DNA from: Candidatus Peribacter sp.
GTDB lineage: Bacteria > Patescibacteriota > Gracilibacteria > Peribacterales > Peribacteraceae
Direction: 5' to 3'
Assembly (NCBI GenBank): GCA_018652955.1
Contig: JABIBA010000009.1
Span: forward strand, 124,001 to 188,000
DNA length: 64,000 bases
Under the pieces are notes generated by a model. That model made no database searches and was not told the origin of the DNA. It saw only the letters and a list, made by a program, of their open reading frames with translations. How positions within the stretch are numbered: the first letter of the stretch is position 1; the number at the start of each line of letters is the position of its first letter. Position numbers and translations under genes: made by a program. Below, in pieces: positions 59,671-64,000 of this stretch.

Positions 59671-61206
59671 ATGGTAAATTTGTCTCCTATGAGCGTATTA
59701 GAACGTCTCATTGGCAGTAGTCGATATCAGCAACTTTTGGCGTGGTTTTTTCGCCCTATAGATGGCTCATCTATGGCTCTATTTCGCATGGGATACGGAG
59801 GGATTATGCTTTGGGAGGTAACCCGGTATTTTGACCATAACTGGATCAAATCGTACTACTCAGGCAAAGAATTCTACTTTACGTATCCGGGCTTCTCTTG
59901 GGTCGTTCCGTGGCCATCTTTGGAGCTTATGGAGGCGCACTTTATCCTTATAGGAGTGTTGTCTACGATGGTCTTTTTGGGCCTTTGTTACCGCGTCGCA
60001 GCTGCAGGATTGGCCGTTACCTTTAGTTATGTGTACTTGCTGGAGCAAGCGAGATACTTAAATCACTTCTACTTTGTCATTCTTGTAGCCGTAGCGATGA
60101 TATTTATCCCAGCGAACCGTAGCTGGAGCGCCGATTCTTGGCTTAAAAAGCGGGTTTCGTGGTGGCCATTTCTCAAAAACTGCAGTCCCTACACAGACAA
60201 CTGGGGCCTCTGGGCTATTCGTGCACAGTTCGGAATCACGTATTTCTATGGAGGACTGGCAAAGCTTAACGAGGATTGGCTCCGAGGGTACCCATTATCA
60301 GACTGGATCGCTGATGAAACCGATGTCATCTTTATAGGTCAGTGGGTTGCAGAGCGCTGGATGGGATTATTTTTGAGCTACGCAGGCCTTATTCTTGACC
60401 TTTTGTTCGTACCACTTCTTCTCTATAAGCCAACGCGATGGCTAGGATTTGTACTGGCTCTGGCCTTTAATTTTATGAATGATCAAATGTTCTCTATTGG
60501 GATATTCCCACTGTTCATGGTTATTGGGACATTTACTTTCTTTGAAGCCGATTGGCCTAAGCGGTTCTGGGACTTTTGCACAATAGAAGGTGGAAAACAC
60601 GTTGAGGCATGTGGAAAACGTGCTTCCCTTCTAGCAAGCGAAAAAGCTAAACTGTTGCTTGCCCGCCCGAAGCTCCCAAGGAGCGAAGGAGGGTTCAAAT
60701 TTACAACCAGCCTTCGCTCTTCCAGAGCTACGGACTGGCAGGCAGGACAGAGGCTTCTTGCAGGGTTTATGGTGGTGTTCTTCGCGTATCAATTTCTCTT
60801 TCCGTTTAGACATTTCCTCTATCCAGGCTCAGTGCACTGGACCGAAGAGGGGCATATGTACGCTTGGCATATGAAGCTGCGTAGTAAGAGAGGGCGTACA
60901 GAATTTACTATCAAAGATCCAGACTCCGGTCGTGCTTTTAAGATTGATCCTGACGACTACTTGAATAATAGGCAGGAGCGAAAAATGCGAACACGCCCGA
61001 TGATGATCTTGCAGTTTTCTCATTGGCTAAGAGATAACTACCGAGAGCAGGGGATGAAGAACGTCGAGATCTATGTCGACTCATTCGCATCGCTTAACGG
61101 ACGCGAAGAGCAAAGGCTTGTCGACCCTTCGTATGATCTTGCTCAAATTGAGTGGTCTGTGTGGCCAGCGGAGTGGATTGTTCCGCTTCACACAGAAAGG
61201 AAGTAG
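59671..61206 (+). CDS. HTTM / vitamin-K-dependent gamma-carboxylase-like membrane protein
   Basis: FRPIDGSSMALFRMGYGGIMLWEV, TYPGFSWV, LNHFYFVILVAVAMIFIPANRSWS, IRAQFGITYFYGGLAKLNEDWL; start could be 59689. Confidence 0.85.
   Translation: MVNLSPMSVLERLIGSSRYQQLLAWFFRPIDGSSMALFRMGYGGIMLWEVTRYFDHNWIKSYYSGKEFYFTYPGFSWVVPWPSLELMEAHFILIGVLSTMVFLGLCYRVAAAGLAVTFSYVYLLEQARYLNHFYFVILVAVAMIFIPANRSWSADSWLKKRVSWWPFLKNCSPYTDNWGLWAIRAQFGITYFYGGLAKLNEDWLRGYPLSDWIADETDVIFIGQWVAERWMGLFLSYAGLILDLLFVPLLLYKPTRWLGFVLALAFNFMNDQMFSIGIFPLFMVIGTFTFFEADWPKRFWDFCTIEGGKHVEACGKRASLLASEKAKLLLARPKLPRSEGGFKFTTSLRSSRATDWQAGQRLLAGFMVVFFAYQFLFPFRHFLYPGSVHWTEEGHMYAWHMKLRSKRGRTEFTIKDPDSGRAFKIDPDDYLNNRQERKMRTRPMMILQFSHWLRDNYREQGMKNVEIYVDSFASLNGREEQRLVDPSYDLAQIEWSVWPAEWIVPLHTERK
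60655..60750. repeat. ~95-bp nested palindromic element in frame inside the HTTM gene
   Basis: Left arm TTGCCCGCCCGAAGCTCCcaaGGAGCGAAGGAGGGTT, right arm AACCAGCCTTCGCTCTtccAGAGCTACGGACTGGCAGGCAGG; imperfectly complementary and each contains its own hairpin. Confidence 0.75.
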
Positions 61207-61210
61207 ACAG

Positions 61211-62197
61211 TTACCTCAGACACAAACTAATCTTATGCATGTGCTGAACAATTTCTACGTATGAACGCAGGACACCTGTTTCGTAGTATTCAATCTCTTG
61301 TTCTTTGCAGAACTGCTTTACGATCTTTCGTGCCTTTCGCATATTGTGCCGAGGCAATGTTGGAAACAAGTGGTGTTCTATTTGATAGTTTAAGTGGCCG
61401 TAGTAGTAGTCGGTAATCATGCCGGGTTTAATATTTCTTGCTGTCAGAATCTGCTCGCGCATAAAGTCGACAGTCTCACCCTCGATAATAGGCATACCCT
61501 TATGGTTTGGTGCAAAGATAGAGGTGATGTATAAACTCCAAAGATGCTGATGGACAATAATAAAGAGGAGTCCCATCCACCACGTTTGCGTAGAGAAGAT
61601 CAATACAAGATAGATCGTTGAATGCAAACTACTTAAGAAGAGATCGAGAATACAATCTGTTGGTTTGCGTTTACGCAGCACATATTTCCAGCTGGAGTAA
61701 CGCAAACTGAATGCAGCGAGTAATTGAATCGGAAGGAAAAACCATCCTTGATGCTTAACGATAAAGCGACAGATACCTTTTTTGCGCATTGCTTGCGCTT
61801 CGGAGTAGGCAAGAATTGGGAGATCGATATCTGGATCTCCGTGGTCATGATTTGTATGTGCGTGGTGCGCGTTGTGTTTGTCTTTCCACCATGGATAACT
61901 CAGGCCAACAACAGTTCCGCAAATGTGTCCGAGGAGATTATTAATTTTTGTGGATTTGCATACTTGCATGTGACCAAAGTCATGTGTCAGTAAACCAAAT
62001 CGGCCGTAGATGAGTGCGAGGAATACAGCATTGAGTAGGAGCACTCCTATGTGTTGTGATAGAAAAAATATACTGATGCTACAAAGCAGCAGCACAAGGT
62101 TGATAGCAAAAGAGATGACAGTTGGTTGTATAGATTTTTTGAGTAATCCTGCATCTACTATTCGCCTACGAAGTTCTGCAAATTCGGATGTGGTCAT
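61211..62197 (-). CDS. Membrane fatty acid desaturase
   Basis: His boxes HDFGH, HNAHH and QIEHH; multiple TM segments. Confidence 0.92.
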   Translation of the reverse strand: MTTSEFAELRRRIVDAGLLKKSIQPTVISFAINLVLLLCSISIFFLSQHIGVLLLNAVFLALIYGRFGLLTHDFGHMQVCKSTKINNLLGHICGTVVGLSYPWWKDKHNAHHAHTNHDHGDPDIDLPILAYSEAQAMRKKGICRFIVKHQGWFFLPIQLLAAFSLRYSSWKYVLRKRKPTDCILDLFLSSLHSTIYLVLIFSTQTWWMGLLFIIVHQHLWSLYITSIFAPNHKGMPIIEGETVDFMREQILTARNIKPGMITDYYYGHLNYQIEHHLFPTLPRHNMRKARKIVKQFCKEQEIEYYETGVLRSYVEIVQHMHKISLCLR

Positions 62198-62212
62198 AAA
62201 ATGTATTGTTTA

Positions 62213-62287
62213 TGGCTGGGGCGGAGGGATTCGAACCCCCGAATGGTGGAACCAAAATCCACTGCCTTACCACTTGGCGACGCCCCA
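62213..62287 (-). tRNA. tRNA-Gln(TTG), CCA encoded
   Basis: Reverse complement TGGGGCGTCGCCAAGTGGTAAGGCAGTGGATTTTGGTTCCACCATTCGGGGGTTCGAATCCCTCCGCCCCAGCCA. Confidence 0.95.
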
Positions 62288-62350
62288 TTACGGGCAATAG
62301 TATAGCAAAACTCTTTCTTGTGAACCGCCTTTCTGCAATATTGTGCAACT

Positions 62351-62668
62351 ATGACAAATGCAGTTCCTATAGAACTAGTTATTGGCCTCGAAGATCCAGA
62401 TCTTCCTATCGAGCTCTGCGATGAGGGGGAATTGATGGTTGCTCAAATAGATCAATCTCAGTTTGATGTGTTTAGAGGAAAGGTATTTCTTGTTTTTGGT
62501 CGTAGTGCTAATTCTGAGAATGAGGGCATGTATTTTCATCCAAATGATGGCGGGAGGATTAATTTCTCTCTTCCTCGAAAGGGTGGAGATACAGGAGAAT
62601 CTACGTATGTACTTAGAGTGCGTGATCCGAAAGATAATTCAGAGAAGAAGTGGGATCCTGTGGTGTAG
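62351..62668 (+). CDS. Small hypothetical protein
   Basis: 105-aa ORF, soluble composition. Confidence 0.65.
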   Translation: MTNAVPIELVIGLEDPDLPIELCDEGELMVAQIDQSQFDVFRGKVFLVFGRSANSENEGMYFHPNDGGRINFSLPRKGGDTGESTYVLRVRDPKDNSEKKWDPVV

Positions 62669-62695
62669 CATGGGTTTGCCCTGTACAATCTGGCC

Positions 62696-63775
62696 ATGGA
62701 TAAAGAAGCCAAGACATTTTTGTTCGATCTACTATCAACCCCAAGCCCGACAGGATTTGAGGTTGCAGGGCAGCGTGTCTGGGCAAAATACGTAAAGAAA
62801 TATTCAGATACAGTCCAAAACGATGCCTATGGAAACACTTGGGCTACCGTGAAGGGGACTGATAAAGAGAAGAGTGTGATGCTTGAGGTGCATGCAGATG
62901 AAATTGGATACATCGTAAAATACATTTCTCCAGAAGGATTCCTCGCAGTTGATCGCATTGGTGGATCTGATGTCGCAACAGCGCGAGGTCGCTGGGTGAC
63001 ATTGTTTGGAGACAAGGGTGAGGTTCCTGGAATTATCGGGAACACTGCTATTCACATTCGTGATCGCAAAGGAGGAGAAGAGAAAACTCCAGATGTCCAC
63101 GAGCTCTATGTAGACGTTGGTGCAAAAACTGACAAAGAAGTAGAGAAGATGGGTCTTCGTGTAGGACACCCAATGGTCTATAGTGATACGCTTCGTGAAC
63201 TTGGAAAAGAATGTATCGCAGGACGCGCACTCGATAACCGCATTGGTGGATATATCGTCTCTCAAGTATTGCGCAATCTTTCTAAGTCCAAGAAGAAGCC
63301 TGTCTGGACTGTGCACGCGGTGAACGCTGTACAAGAAGAGATCGGAGGATACGGTGCCAAGATGATCACACACAGATTGCTCCCCGAGATCGCTGTAGTG
63401 TTTGATGTTACACACTCCACAGACACTCCAGGGATTCGCAAAGAACAACACAGCAAACTAGAAATGCGCAAAGGGCCTACCGTTACACACGGTGCCTGTA
63501 ATCACCCTGCGGTTGTAAACCGCTTGATTGATACTGCAAAGAAAAAGAAGATCGCGATCCAACACGAAGCTGCAGGTCGCTACAGCGGAACAGATACGGA
63601 CCAGATTTACCACGTACAAGAGGGGATCCCATCTGCACTTGTTTCTATCCCGCTTCGGTACATGCATTCGGTTGTAGAGATGGCAAACATTCAAGATGCA
63701 GATCACGCAGTAACGCTTCTTACAGAATTTGTTCTGTCTCTGACGGCGAAAGATGAGTTTGGTGTAAAACTGTAA
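62696..63775 (+). CDS. M42 family metallo-aminopeptidase
   Basis: LLSTPSPTGFE, LEVHADEIGYIVKYISPEGFLAVDRIGG, AGRALDNRIGGY, VQEEIGGYGA, PLRYMHSVVEM. Confidence 0.93.
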   Translation: MDKEAKTFLFDLLSTPSPTGFEVAGQRVWAKYVKKYSDTVQNDAYGNTWATVKGTDKEKSVMLEVHADEIGYIVKYISPEGFLAVDRIGGSDVATARGRWVTLFGDKGEVPGIIGNTAIHIRDRKGGEEKTPDVHELYVDVGAKTDKEVEKMGLRVGHPMVYSDTLRELGKECIAGRALDNRIGGYIVSQVLRNLSKSKKKPVWTVHAVNAVQEEIGGYGAKMITHRLLPEIAVVFDVTHSTDTPGIRKEQHSKLEMRKGPTVTHGACNHPAVVNRLIDTAKKKKIAIQHEAAGRYSGTDTDQIYHVQEGIPSALVSIPLRYMHSVVEMANIQDADHAVTLLTEFVLSLTAKDEFGVKL

Positions 63776-63782
63776 AAATAAA

Positions 63783-63817
63783 ACCGCCTCACACCAAGTG
63801 GGCGTGGGGCGGTCTTT
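63783..63817 (+). terminator. Intrinsic terminator after the M42 gene (usable on both strands)
   Basis: ACCGCCTCAC-a-CC-aagtg-GG-c-GTGGGGCGGT followed by CTTTGTT; minus strand ends in TTTTATTTTT. Confidence 0.75.
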
Positions 63818-63835
63818 GTTGTAGCAGACGTTTGA

Positions 63836-63979
63836 TTAGTGTGCTGCGGCATCTCTGCGGCAGGCCTCGATGAGTCGGTTTCGGGATTGAATCAATGGCT
63901 TCAGCTTATCGTCCCAGGAAAGGGCAATTTCGCCGCTGCGAGTGAGGTGTTTCCGAGGTCGGCGGATTTCGAATGTCAT
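63836..63979 (-). CDS. Short hypothetical protein near the right edge, possibly extending beyond the window
   Basis: Manual translation MTFEIRRPRKHLTRSGEIALSWDDKLKPLIQSRNRLIEACRRDAAAH; frame stays open upstream to base 64000. Confidence 0.4.
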   Translation of the reverse strand: MTFEIRRPRKHLTRSGEIALSWDDKLKPLIQSRNRLIEACRRDAAAH

Positions 63980-64000
63980 AAGACTCGTTTCGATTACCGC

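Noticed and set aside
62206-62424. 72-aa + strand ORF (GAEGFEPPNGGTKIHCLTTWRR)
   Set aside because: Spurious translation of the tRNA-Gln complement.
62804-63451. 215-aa minus-strand ORF inside the M42 peptidase gene
   Set aside because: Antisense to a well-supported peptidase; no independent evidence.

Overview
This 64-kb window is dense, standard-code (table 11) bacterial DNA. The style suggests a small-genome Patescibacteria/CPR lineage, perhaps Peregrinibacteria-like; that placement is inferred from gene content and was not tested. Housekeeping genes recognised from translated motifs are rseP, dnaA, thrS, lgt, corA, eno, a DHH phosphoesterase, infB, rplS, lepA, rpmA, murC, purL, nrdB/nrdA, murJ, acyP, nusG, secE, lepB, pth and an M42 peptidase, plus tRNA-Val(GAC), tRNA-fMet(CAT) and tRNA-Gln(TTG). 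The accessory content is a large surface/secreted module. It includes an ~3.9k-aa protein with ~28 DUF11-like repeats, a ~1.2k-aa CGDG/ECDDGN Cys-rich protein with a (PE)n tract, two tandem paralogous surface proteins with different anchors (SLH versus MPQTG), a secreted SLH-thioredoxin fusion, a CsaB-like pyruvyltransferase, and a vitamin-K-gamma-carboxylase-like (HTTM) membrane protein divergent from the giant gene. Main leads: (1) at least 12 genes have a -10-like hexamer ending 6-7 nt before the start codon, suggesting widespread leaderless transcription; (2) a ~260-nt structured intergenic region upstream of purL has mutually exclusive terminator and antiterminator pairings and no family I recognise; (3) an ATP-cone sits on NrdB rather than NrdA; (4) a 22-bp inverted repeat occurs at three convergent gene ends; (5) a ~95-bp nested palindromic element lies in frame inside the HTTM gene; (6) the surface module combines Cys-rich proteins, a secreted thioredoxin and a gamma-carboxylase-like protein.
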